A stretch of DNA of 64,000 nt from Tyto alba (lineage: Eukaryota > Chordata > Aves > Strigiformes > Tytonidae): contig NW_024881313.1 of the NCBI RefSeq assembly GCF_018691265.1, forward strand, positions 2,596,501-2,660,500. The letters run 5' to 3'. Positions 1-11,993 of this stretch are shown here, in pieces. A model generated the notes under the pieces. The model was not told the origin of the DNA, did no database searches, and was given only the letters and a program-made list of their open reading frames with translations. The first letter of the stretch is position 1. Every line of letters starts with the position of its first letter. Made by a program: the position numbers and the translations under genes.

Positions 1-2134
1 AGTAATCTTTTCCAGTGCTACACTGTTCTGCAAATGAAGAATATTTTCCTAATGACCAATTTGAACCTTCCAAGGGGCAGTTTTGGACCATGGTCCGTTC
101 TATATCATCTGCCATTGATGGGTAGAGTTTGATTACATCATTGTTGTAGCTCCAGGGAGTTGCAGGCTTCCAGCCCAGCAGATCCCCCTTAGGCTCCTCT
201 TCGCCAGAATAAACAAGCCCAGCTCCCACAGCCTGTCCTCTAGACCTGTAACCATGGTGGTAGCCCTGCACTGGACTCTCTCCAGTTTCTCAACATCCTT
301 CTTGAACTGGAGGCCCAAAACATTATTCAAGGTGAGGGCTCACAAGCACTGAGTAGAGGGGGGTGTAACGGCATTCCTGGATCTGCTGACCACATTCCTC
401 CTAATGTAGCCCGGTGCACTGTTTACATTATTTTTTGTAAGAGAATTTTATTAGCTGATAAGCAACTCAGCAGCCACTGTAGCCTCCAAATCCTTTTCAG
501 CAGGCCTGAAGCATAGCAAGTTCTTTACCTGTGTGCACTGGTGCCTTGGTTTTTTTCTCCTCAGGTGCAGAATTTTGCACTTACTGAAGTTTCTAAAACA
601 GAAACCTCAAAAAGGTTTCTCTTACCTAGGCTTCCGGTGCCTCATGGTGTTTCTGAATTGGTGTTCTACCAATCAGCACAGCAGCCACACCTCCTGATTT
701 TGCATCATCTGAAAATCTACTGAGTGTACATTCTGTCTCCTCATACAGGCTGTTGATGAAGACACTGAGCAGTATCTTCATAACGGTCCATTGGTTACTG
801 TGCTCATTTCCAGCCACCAACTGGTCATCGGGCCGTTGACTCTTCTCTCTTGAGCTTGGGGTTCTAACCAATTTTCAGCCCGCCTACAATCCTTTTGTTT
901 ATCTCATACTTTCTCATATTATAAATTATCATTCTTTCGGAAATAAGTGTCAAAAGCCTAACTACAGTAAAAATATATTGCATTCACTCCTCTCCCTTCA
1001 TCTGCATGGCCGTTCATTTCATCATATCAGGCAACCAGATTGGACAAGCATGATTTGCTCTTGGTAAATACTTGTTGACTTTTCTCAATTACTGTCATGT
1101 CCTTTATATGTTGGAAATTGGTTCCAAGAGGACATGCTCCACGATTTTTCCAAGGACAAAGGTGAGGCCAACCATTGTATAGTTTCTTAGATCCTCCTTC
1201 TCACTTTTCTTTAATATGGATGTAAAATTAACCTTTCTCCAGTCTTCAAGGGTGTCGTGTAATGGCAGTAATTTTTCACAGATGGTAGCCAGTGGTGGCA
1301 CAATCACATTGTCAGCTTTTTCAGCACCCATGGGTGTATCCCAAGTAGCCTCATGTATTTGAATGCCTACTGTTTCTTCAGGTATTCACCAATCTATTGC
1401 CCCCACACACTCTTAGCCATCCCTCTCCTTCAGAAACTGTATACGCAAAAGTCTGGGAGCAGACTTGGCCTAAAAAGCGAGAGGCAAAAATGGTATTGAG
1501 TGCTGCAGCCTTTTCTGCATTATCTATCATTATCTTACTTCCCCTAGTAAGCATTGGACCTACATTTTCATTGAACCTCCTTTTAATGCTGTCATATGTG
1601 TAAAATTCCCTCTCGTTACCTTCTAATGTCTTCCATTAATTTTAGCTACATCTAGGTTTTGTGCTTCCTAGTTTTGTTCCAGTGCCCAAACAATGATTGT
1701 GTGCTTGTCCTTTGTTTCCTGTCATTGTTTCCACATATGTGCTTTCAATTTCCACCATTTCCATCTCCATATGTGCTTTTCCCATTTTAAGAAGCTCCTC
1801 ACTCAGCCAAGTGGACCCTCTGCATACCTTGTCCATATGTGCTGCTTCCTCATGTATTTCTGGGTTAGGTCCCTGTTCTATGACAAAGTCCTCCCCACTG
1901 GATTAGCAAGTCTGTTCACAAAGATGTTCTTCCATCTCTCTTCCAGGTAGACCTATTCTCTAAGTTGTCTTTCCTCATCAAATTGGGTGCCACAAGCAAA
2001 ATAGTTGAAGCCCAGCTAGCGCCACCAAATATGTAGTCATATGTTGTCAATGGAATATATCTGCTGCTATCCAGGCTTTTCCCTTCCGCCACAGGATTAA
2101 AGAGGAACACCACCAGGATTCCTGTCGCCTTCAC
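1..2134 (-). mobile_element. Degenerate CR1 LINE remnant (ORF2 reverse-transcriptase region), cut by window edge
   Basis: Read on the - strand, several broken frames follow CR1 ORF2 in the right order. About 1836-1642 resembles the linker after the endonuclease (a W..ELL motif). About 1331-1104 carries the EDWRKVN...KK..KEDLRNY block of the RT palm. About 871-626 carries ECTLSRFSDDAKSGGVA, the degenerate FADD active-site region. About 330-133 carries the [16 protein letters not shown]...LGLF C-terminal block. Bases 1-130 resemble the next CR1 stretch, so the 3' end lies left of the window. Stops and frameshifts throughout show an old, dead copy. The match is clear for 130-1350 and weaker for 1350-2134. 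It sits inside a TBC1D5 intron, antisense to the gene. Confidence 0.78.
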
Positions 2135-2289
2135 CCTTGCTCAGAAGCCCTGAACTGAAATGGTTTCACATCACCGTGTCATTGGTGTATGCATGAATAA
2201 GAAGAAAAGAAGGCAGAACGTTAGGTGACCCCAAAGAGTCTTTCGGCAACACCGCAAGTTGTGGCTCCATGCGAGCAAGAAACCTCCCT

Positions 2290-3035
2290 AGTTGACGAGC
2301 GTAGCTGGAAGACAGTCACCTACCACTCACTGTCACTCACCTCTTTCTCTCGGTAGCACTCTGATATGTTGTCCAACCTGGATTCTTCCTCTGAGGGAGC
2401 TTGTTCTCCCCCTCTGCAGCCTGGGCGCTGCACCGCAGGGCAGCCCTCCCGCTGCCAGGAGTCACAATGAGGGCATGTCTTCTCCCCGCTGTGTCTTGTC
2501 TGGGTTGCACCTTCCCTGACTGTTGCATAAGCTTTTACACATTGAAAGATCCTGTCGGCCGCCTCTTTGTCACCCTTGATGCAATAAAACACACTTGCCT
2601 CTTGCAGCTCCTCACCTGCTGCCGCGGCACCTGCAACAGAGCAAGCCTCCCTCCAGGGAGTCACCCCCACCTGCACAGAGCTTGCCACAGCACTGCCGGT
2701 GGCAGCAGGAGCTGGCATTATGTCTTGTGGCAAGCCGTCACCGTTTGGGTCTTGCCTTCTTACACAAACAGCACGTCTGGGTCTCTCGTGGGGCAAGTGC
2801 CAAGTGAAGTGCCTTGCTTGTTGGCGCGGCCCGCCAGCAGCACTCCTTGGTGCCCTTCCTGAGGGTGCCAGCTCAGTCAGGAACTGCAAGTGTGTTCACT
2901 CAGCCTTGTGCAAGATTTCCCACTTGGCAGGAAACCTCTTGCACTGTCCGTGAGTTCCCGGGCACAGCACCTTCCTTTGTGTGTGCTGCGGGTGCCGAAC
3001 ATTCCTGCTCCCCGTGCTGGATCCTAACGAGCTGA
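2290..3035 (-). other. GC-rich block with a 189-codon open frame; possibly the 5' part of the CR1 or another retroelement
   Basis: This block is clearly more GC-rich than the surrounding intron. On the - strand an open frame runs 2889-2320 (189 codons) and includes a short Cys-pair motif (CPHC). Overlapping frames are also open on the + strand, which is common in GC-rich DNA. Its place directly upstream, in CR1 orientation, of the 1-2134 element fits a CR1 5' UTR/ORF1, but I do not recognise the protein. A gag-like retroviral remnant or a chance open frame are the alternatives. No splice sites tie it to TBC1D5. Confidence 0.3.
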
Positions 3036-4972
3036 AAGAGCGGTGGATGTAGTTTACTCAGCACCGGTCTCACTTGCCAGATGAACAGGTACTGCTGTGC
3101 AGTTGAAAAGGTTCCTTTCAGAATCTGCCCAAGTGGATAGAGCTGTCCAAAAGCATTTGAAAATCAATTTACTATCCATGAATAAGAAAAAATAGTCTTG
3201 GAAACATGGAAATATTTATTACCAGAAGTTAAATTTGCTTATTCGCTTATAAGAGATAAACTGGGTTTCAATTACTGGCTAATGATTTTAGAATTTGATT
3301 ATGTTATTCTTATAGTAGAATACACAAATATTGTCACATTTCCCTATCTTACAGCTACACTTGCAGTGCACTGGCAATTTAAAATTGACGGTAGATCATT
3401 TCTTGCAATCATTAGCTGTATGTACTAGGAAAAGGTTTTCTGCAGGGACACGGGATAGAAATAGCAATGCAGATAGGCTTGTATAGGCTGTGACAGAACT
3501 GCAAACTTTGAAGGTTAGTCTCTCAGCAGCTACAAACTGGCAATATAAAATCAATCCCTTTGAGGCTTATGTGGTCAAAGTATAAGGTTGAGTGGAATAA
3601 GATGAGGGAATATTAATTTAAAGATAAGTAGCAAAGAAAAAATGCTTAATGCCTGTAGATTACAGTGTGAGAAAAAAGTGTGTAGTGAAAAAATGATATT
3701 GGTAGATCTTGCAAAATGCTGCTGTTAAATTTCTTTTTATTTATCGGTTGCTTTTGGATATATGCTACACTAGTGCAAAGTTTCCTTTGCTCGGCTCTGA
3801 CTCAGTTTCTGATTTAAGTTTAAGATCACATGTACCATTAAATCATGATTGATTCATTCTCTTTGTTCTTGCCGATCAGTTTTGGATTTTTTTCATTTGA
3901 AATGTAATCCATACTGTAATGTTCAGCAATCTCCATCAAACAAGAGTATGATAGGACTGCAAAACTCCTAAGAAAAACAGGAGGCTAAAAAGTCACTTTG
4001 CCTTTATCTGCTTAAATTCAATTGCATACATAAGCAAACAACTGCTTAATACTGTATGTGGCTAAGCTTTGAAGGAATTTTTCTAAAGGAGTGGTGAACT
4101 TTCTTTGCAGTATGGTCTTCGAAGTCAAGACTGGTTGCATTTGTAAATAGACAAGGAAAGGAGTTCAAAGAGAATTTCTTAGCTGAGGTATTCCCCATTG
4201 CTTATACAGGGCATGTGGCTAGATAATAATGCTTCTCCTGGGCCTTAAAATCAACTCTCTTATTTTTTAATTCATAATTTAAACTGTACTTAATGCATAT
4301 TTATTAAACATAACTTAATAATTTAGAGTAACCACTTTATAGTATGTGAGTTGAAAATAGTTTTCGCCTAAATATTACATAAGACACTGTATGGAATTGC
4401 AGTTGGCTGGGCAGCTTTTTATGCAGATAGAGCGCGATGTGTTACACAAATAAATATGACAAAATATGTGGCAGTAATGCATCCTTGAGGTATGGTATTA
4501 GGTCTAATGAAATATGTGCCTTGAAATAAAAAGGTGAGTTTTTCTGAACTTTCAAAGGAATTGCTGTGGAAATTACTCCGCCAGAAATTAGAATTTTTCT
4601 CATTTGGTGATTTTTTTTCAGCCATTGCTGTGGTACTGTGTTTGCACAAGGAAAATGAGGTAGTTAATCTGTAAAATAAATATGAATTGTTGACCTTTCT
4701 TGGATCAATGTAGGCAGATTTTTATTAGACTGTTTAGAAGGTAAAAAGGTAGCATTAATAAACACTGAAACATTAAAACTAAAGCCTACTTCCATGAAAT
4801 TACAAAAGAATTAATACAGTTTGAACATGATTCTCTTTATTTCCAAAATTTTCTCAAGAACAAAGGAATAGGAAAAATTAGAAGATGTCTAAGCATGTCA
4901 AGGGTTAGCTTACCAGTTTTACTGTGTATCATAAAAAGGTGGGTTTTAATGTTAATAACCTCTTAATTGCAG
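3036..4972 (+). other. TBC1D5: TBC1D5 intron (3' part of the intron before the first exon in the window)
   Basis: AT-rich DNA with no supportable gene or repeat. It ends in a pyrimidine-poor but usable 3' splice site (ttgcag) whose AG is at 4971-4972. The previous TBC1D5 exon, which should encode the serine-rich segment before the EEELEAQ motif, was not found in 1-4972 and must lie upstream of the window. Confidence 0.6.
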
Positions 4973-5072
4973 GAGGAGGAATTGGAGGCCCAGATTTCAT
5001 TTCTACAAGGACAACTAAACGACTTGGAAGCCATGTGCAAATATTGTGCAAAGATGATGAACACACATCTTG
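4973..5072 (+). CDS. TBC1D5: TBC1D5 coding exon, start of the C-terminal tail (partial gene)
   Basis: This 100-bp exon encodes EEELEAQISFLQGQLNDLEA followed by MCKYCAKMMNTHL. It matches the human TBC1D5 segment after the serine-rich linker with only a few conservative changes. It is bounded by an AG acceptor at 4971-4972 and a gtaagt donor from 5073. It ends one base into a codon (phase 1), which the next exon completes. The segment is predicted to be a short amphipathic helix or coiled coil C-terminal to the TBC domain. TBC1D5 is a Rab7 GAP that binds retromer (VPS29) and ATG8/LC3 proteins and controls endosome-to-Golgi sorting and autophagy. The catalytic TBC domain is encoded upstream of this window. 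Confidence 0.95.
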
Positions 5073-8000
5073 GTAAGTGCAGTACCCTGTATTAACCTGC
5101 AAATCGTTGCAAATGCTCTTTTCATGTTTGTATTAGAACTAAAATAATATTTATGTAGTACAGTGCCTATTATTTTACGAACCATGAAGAAGATTGAATT
5201 CATATACCCAGTTTTTCCATCAGATGCTGCCAACCACTGTGTCTTTATACTGTCATACTTTTAAATGTGGGTGTCTGCTAGCCACTGATGGTGCTAAAAA
5301 AAAAAAAAGTAGGGGCATTTTGGCACAGATGCCCTTTGTCTGTTCTGAAGATTTCTTGTATTGCAAGAGACATGCTGGAGCTCACAAGGTGTGATCTTAC
5401 GTTTTTAAGCCCATTTGCAGTTCGACAGTCCCACAATGGTACTTGATGCATGCAGTGATGGTTGTGTAAAATTCATATGCTCTCACCACGTGAAGCATCT
5501 TCGCAATCTATGCTGATCACCTTCACCATGTAAAAATGTGTCTCTGTAGGCTGTCAAGTTTGTAATATTTTGCTCAGACCAGGAGAAATATAGTAAGATA
5601 GAAGTTAATACATTGGGAAGAGATTCAGCAAAGACTCCAATCTAAAATTCCATTTATATATTGCCAAGACAAATCAGAGAAAGTAAACTAAAAGTTCCAA
5701 TCAATTCAGGTTTAAATATGCTTAGCTATGCTTTGATAAAAGCAGCGTTTTTAAACTGAGTTGAACCAAACTCCAGAAGTTACTATATTTAGTTATGTGA
5801 AAAAGCAGTGGTTGTAAGAAATCAAGGCACAACTGCAAAAACTTTAAGGTTTATTTATAGCCTGCAACATTTAAGCAAAATAAATAAAAGTTGAATATTT
5901 CAGTGGGTAGAAGTAAGTATATGATACCTAAGTTTGACAGGTCAAAAAGATCAGATGTGAAAGCCATATTATACTTGTATTTTCATTTTCTTTTATATGG
6001 GTGTTTTAGTAGCCACTGTTATGAGCCTAGGAAAAGCTATAAATACCGTGTTATTTGGAAGTTTGGAATCACAGCCTTCAAAAGCCAAGTGTAAGTTCTA
6101 ACCCCAACAGCTTCAGTCTGATATATTGCTTCTGTGAGGGTACATGAGCAATGATGAGACTAGAAGCAAGCAAAAGGGACAAATTATTCGCTACTGGAAT
6201 GATGGGGAAGATACTACTGTGTCAAGAAGAAAAGCTGAAGTTTTTTTCCTTTAGGAAAGAAGACGAGGAGTGTTTAGCAGGGGTATCAGTTCAAGTACAA
6301 GCATGAGAATTTCACCAGCTATGGCTCTGGACTAGAGATCAGAATAAAACCAGACAAAGATACTTGAAGTAGTCTGCCTTTCAGCACTGGATCCATGAAA
6401 TGAAAGCAAAATATTTGTGGTAGTATCCAGGTGTTAAATTCTCTTTCCCAAATATATTAGAAACCAAAACATTTAGAGCCATTAGTCTCCCAAGATCACT
6501 GTGGAGCAGTTTGTTACCCTCGCAGGACAGGGAAAGCCATCCCCTATACAGCTTTGGCTGTGGGGGTGCCCCGGGTGCATTGCGGCACCCCTGAAGCGCT
6601 CTCAGATCCTTCCAGCCTAGTTTCTTCCAAGTCCTACTCCCTGTACTTCTTCACGGTATTCCTGCATGTCTTGTCAACATCATGGGCTGCTAACTTTGTA
6701 AATTCAGGTTAAACTAATGTGTTTAAATCCTATAGAGATTGACAGTTACGTGTGATAAACAGAGCACAAGAGAGACTGAGATACCACCAACCATCACAGC
6801 TTCTGCACTTGTAGCAAACTGATGAGGTTAGGCATCCCCACAGCAGCCAGCAGATGATCCATGGGAAGGCAGGGAAAAAAAACACCAGGATTCTTGCTGG
6901 TCTGACCTGTGCAAAATCCCTTCTGACCTGAAATCTGTGCATCGGGTTTATCCTGGTGATCCGAGCAGCTCGTGGCAGCAGGCTATCCAAGAAAATGGGT
7001 TCTCTATAGCATCACAAAACACACCCTGAGGATTATCTTCGGTGTCCATCCACTGCTCAGGGCTTCAGGGCATGACAGCAAAACAAAACTCAGAGTTTAT
7101 CCGGTCATTTCTGGATTAAGGGAAAAGTTAGCAGGGGCTGCTACTGCAGGCGGTCTGATTCTCCCCCAGGTATCTCTTACCCATGAAAATTGTTTCATTT
7201 CGGAGACCTCAGAACTGATAATGGTGAGTTATATCACTCTTCTTGTAATCTGTCAGGGCACAGCTTCAAGGGTATTACTTCTTCCTGTGAAGCTGAATTT
7301 TTCTGGCTTCATTGTCCAGCTTTTGGCTTTTAGAGCATTCTTGATAGCAAGGTTGAAAATCCTCATTTAACTTACCTAAATACAGTGATTAAGTAATCTC
7401 TCAACACTGTCTTTGTTAGGCAGGACTCTTTCAGATTCATTTTACAGGGGTTGCTTTTTAGACTAAATCATTTTTGTGGTCTTCCTTTGAATTCTTCAGG
7501 GTTTTCATATGCCTTTTGAAATGGGTTAATCAGATCAGGATACGCTGTACCAGCACTGGGCTCAGGAAAGTGGTTGCTTAGCAAAGGGAAGGTCATCTCT
7601 CTACTCTTAGGTGGCATTCTTCTTCTTCATCGTTCTTAACACAGCATGATATTAATGCTCTTTGATACAGTGATAGGTTGAGGTGATAAACCATTATGAC
7701 CTTTAAAATTTGGTGAATCACATCTTTCTAAACAGAGGATTTTATCCAGTAGGTAAAATTAGGAAATGTTTATTTATGTATATGTTCCTTGCATTTGTTT
7801 GTATTAAAATTCACTTCTTGTCATTTGGCTTTTTAGCTGAATAATTCAGGTAACTCTGCAATGTACTTTGTTTTCTGCTACCACTCTAACTGCAGTCTTA
7901 GCCATCTCTAGTTGTCTAAATTATTGATAAAACATACAGATATATAAAATTTGAGGAACCTTACGGAACTAATTCCTTTAACAAAGAGTCAGACAACATT

Positions 8001-11000
8001 TTTAAGAATTACAAATAAATCGTTTTTTAGTCTAAGACCTGCCTTTTAAATTTGATAAAGTTTAAGGTGCTTATTTTTAAAAAACCCGCATTTTTTTAGA
8101 TTGGCATTTTAAACAGTTTTTTTCACACTTTACTACTCAACCACTGTTCTTTTTCCTGTATTGACTGCATTATATTTTCAGGTCACTTTTTAAAAAACAA
8201 TATTAATTCAAGCTTATATAAATGCATATCCAGTGACCATTCACCACAGAATTATTTAATTGGCACTATAAATCAGAATGTCAAACAATTATACAATGTT
8301 CTTTTTGTGGTTTCCAGTGAGACAATGCAGAATTTTTTGGCTGTCTTTTCTCAGGTCCTTTCCCTTACAAGGGGGATCCTGATGACAGTCAAGGGCAGTT
8401 ACTTCATGACAGAGATGGCATGTGTTGTTGCTGAGAAATTATCAAAATTACCACAAAGTCATCTATTCTGTTTTGAATCCCTAATAATTTACAAGCTATT
8501 TATATAAAATCCAATTATACCAAGTATATTTTTATGTGACATCTTTTTAGAAAATAATTTTAATTTTAAAATCCTCCTCTTTGACCTATAATGATATTAC
8601 ACTTCTTTTCCAAAAGCATTGCATTTCTATAGGTTTCAGCAGATATCTGCTAACACTGCATTTACTTTGCCTAGAGTGTGAGGAAAGACCAAGGGTATAC
8701 AACAGCAGTTTTTATTTTGTTCATATATTCAAAGATGCTTTAATTAAATATTTATCTCCTTCCGTAAATAAACCACACAGTGTACCACACAGCAACGACA
8801 TAATTAACTGCTTGTAATATCAGAGAATGTTACCATAGGAATGAATGATGGTTCCAAGATACTACTACTTAGAGCTATGTGTAGAAGTTAGAAATAGGTT
8901 TTTGATTATGAAAACAGAGAAAAGCCATTCTGTGATCTTTGTCTCCTTCGGGCGGTGCATTAGAAATAGCTTTATGAAGAACTGCTAAGGTGGAATGCCT
9001 TTTCATGCCTCCAAGGACAAAGATAGCAAAGCAGATTTTACTTCTGTTCCCACCCTTTTTCACAAGATTGTCATGGCTTCCAAAAAAAAAAACAACTCTC
9101 TGTTCAATTTTTCCTTTAATGAAATAAAGATATATCCAATCTTGTAAGCTTGTCCTGCAGCTCTGTTCACAATATAAATGCAGAATATTACTCAGCTGAT
9201 AGTGAAAGAGTAGAGTTGCCATGGCTATTACTGCTCCAGCATCATCACAAATACATTTTCTTGATGTTATTTTTTCACATACACTGGCCTTTTTCAGGAA
9301 ATAATACGGTCCCTTGTGCATTCAGTAATATGGTAATGTTCTTCAGCATTTTTCTTCCTGAGGTACTTTTGTGTTAGAGCACATAAATACCTCAAGGCTC
9401 AGTGATTCAGAAAGCCATAATATACCAGTTAAGTATTACAATATTATAACCTGTCATAATGTTACTTACTTTTTGAAGAGTTTTGATTGTTTCTTTCCTC
9501 CCTTCTTTCGCTATGTGGAAAGAAAAGCATCAAGCTTGCAAGTTCATTCAGAATACTATTTTCCCTGGTAGATGTGACCTCTGTCTGATGTCTTAGAGCA
9601 GATCATGAGTAATTTGTCTAAGAGACATGCATACAAGCATCACTCAGAATGCCCCACGGTATCTGCTGGAAGGCTCCTCACTTGTCCTTCACATTTGACA
9701 TGGAGCTGAGTTTGAGGTGTTGGTTCAACATGAAGTCAGTCTGGAGGGTCTCAAAGAGCAAAGCTTCATTACGTCCCAGTCTCAAGCCAACACAGCTTTG
9801 CTAACTGGCAGTTCAAGTGACACCAGTTAATGACACTGCCATCTAACACCATCTGCTATTCTAGTATCTTTAGGGTTCAGACCGTGCGGCACTGGCCCGG
9901 GATTAAAGCACAGCCTCTTCACAAAAGACAAATTAAGACCCTGGAGAACTATCAGTCTTCCATAGGCAAGTACTAATATGAGAGATTGTGAAGGATGTTT
10001 ATGAGCTTGCCAGTTTTGTTGCAGAGAGAAAAGTGCTGAATTTTAAAATGCCATCTTATTATAAGGGTCAGGAACCAATCCATCATTGTTCTCTAAGACA
10101 GAAGAACCTACAATTTGTTTCCAATAGAGATATAGTTTCAGACCTCAAAGTGTGTGAAAGTTTACCAAATAATTACACATGTAGTACAGGAAGTCCTTTT
10201 CATGAGAGGCAATTTAAAGGAACGTTGGTTCAGTATTAACTTGGATATGGGGATCTTTATATAGAAACTATTCTTTTTTGATGGGCAATTTATCAGGTTA
10301 TGAATGTAGAGAAACTAAGGTCATTCCACACTTGCTTTTGCTTAAGGGCAGCACTATGTAAATGCAGAAGGTTGCTTCCCCAGCTAGCTGAGATTCAGAA
10401 GCAATTTAGCTGCTTTCTCACAGCCTAGACCCTCAGCTAATGAGCCCTGCGGACTCATACCGGCTCTGCAGAGAGTTAGTTCACAGGGTTCTGCACAACA
10501 CCCTGAAAATAAGTGCAAAGGTACCCAATTACACAGGAGAAACAAATCTGCCTGGTTTTATCAACTTCATACTGGTACTGCTAGACTTGAGTCAGCTGCT
10601 AGAGAGACATCCGCGTGGGTCTCAGAAATACGTTGCTCAATATCCAGGATTTTAAATCACCTCTTGTCTTGGAAGCAACATCACATAAACCTCTCGGCTC
10701 TGGCCCATATCTAGTAAGTTTTATGATTGAGCATGCTGGCTCCGCTAAGCCAAAGCAAATAAATCCTTTCCTGTGCTACTTGTACAGGGCTGGTTGGGTT
10801 ATCCTTATGGTTCGTTTTCTAATGTGACTTCGTATATCTGTAAAATGTTGCTATGTCCTTCACCAGTATTCTAGTACATCTCTGCCCCTCCAATGTGGAT
10901 TATGGAAGGGATGTGGAAAAGTGAAATTTTCATCCCCCTTTCTTCTAAATGCCACTGGCATTCTGCCACCGGCATGACATGTCAGCTCTCGGTTTTCATA

Positions 11001-11974
11001 GGTAGCCTGTAGATAACTGTACATATTTACAAAATGCCCAGAAGTTATGGCATCACAGCAACAAAAAAAAAAAAATGAAAGCTAGTCTTTTGAGAGCCCT
11101 TTGGATGGGATCACAGGATGTGTCCTTGCCATAGCCATCAGGCAGTGCTGGCAGTTGTAAGATTCACTTACACTTGTGCTGCCTGACATCTCCCAGACAA
11201 ATATTTGGAAGACTTACTACACGGCGTTCAAAGCCACCTTTTCACTGTGATTATTGCAAACACAATAAGCAAGGAAGGAAAAATATAAAAATAGAGAAAT
11301 AAAAACTTGCAGGATGTAGTTGCTAGTATTATTTTAGTTACTGTATGAAGTAGCACCTTTAAAGGCTTAATTAGGCTGACCTCATCCATCCCTGTTTTAA
11401 CAGCCAATGCAATTGTTGCAAGGAGGCATTTCATTGTAAGGATCATTTGCAGTGGTGAAGGGAGAGGAGAAATTTGACTGACTTCCTCATTATTTAGGGG
11501 CTGATGTAGGCCTGGTATAGATCTGGATGTAGTACTTGCAAAATGCATGCAAGGTAGTACTGAATTCTTGTTTTATATATCATGTGATGAGATGAAAGGC
11601 TATGACATTTTTGTAAGGGTAAAATGAAACGGAAATTATTCTGCTGCCCTAGGTTGAAATGAAATACTTTAACATTTGTTGAAGAAGTGCATTATGTGAG
11701 TTCTCTTATGCTTGGGACATAAATAAAATAATCCATGGTTTACAAACCCAGTGTGATTAGAAATGCTATAAATAAAAAAGGCCACATTAAACACAGCACT
11801 GTGAGTCTAAGGGGATTGCTCCTTTGGTTAAGAATAATGATGTAAAATAACCTATAAAACCAGATTATAAATAAAGAACATTAACAAATGTATTAAACCA
11901 AAAACAGGAATAGTTACTGGGAAACAAGTGTATGTTGTATAGCATGACTTTCAGACTCTCACTTTTGGTCATGC

Positions 11975-11993
11975 TATATATATATATATATAT
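11975..11993. repeat. (TA)n microsatellite
   Basis: Nineteen bases of alternating T and A, uninterrupted, within the large TBC1D5 intron. Probably length-polymorphic. Confidence 0.95.
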
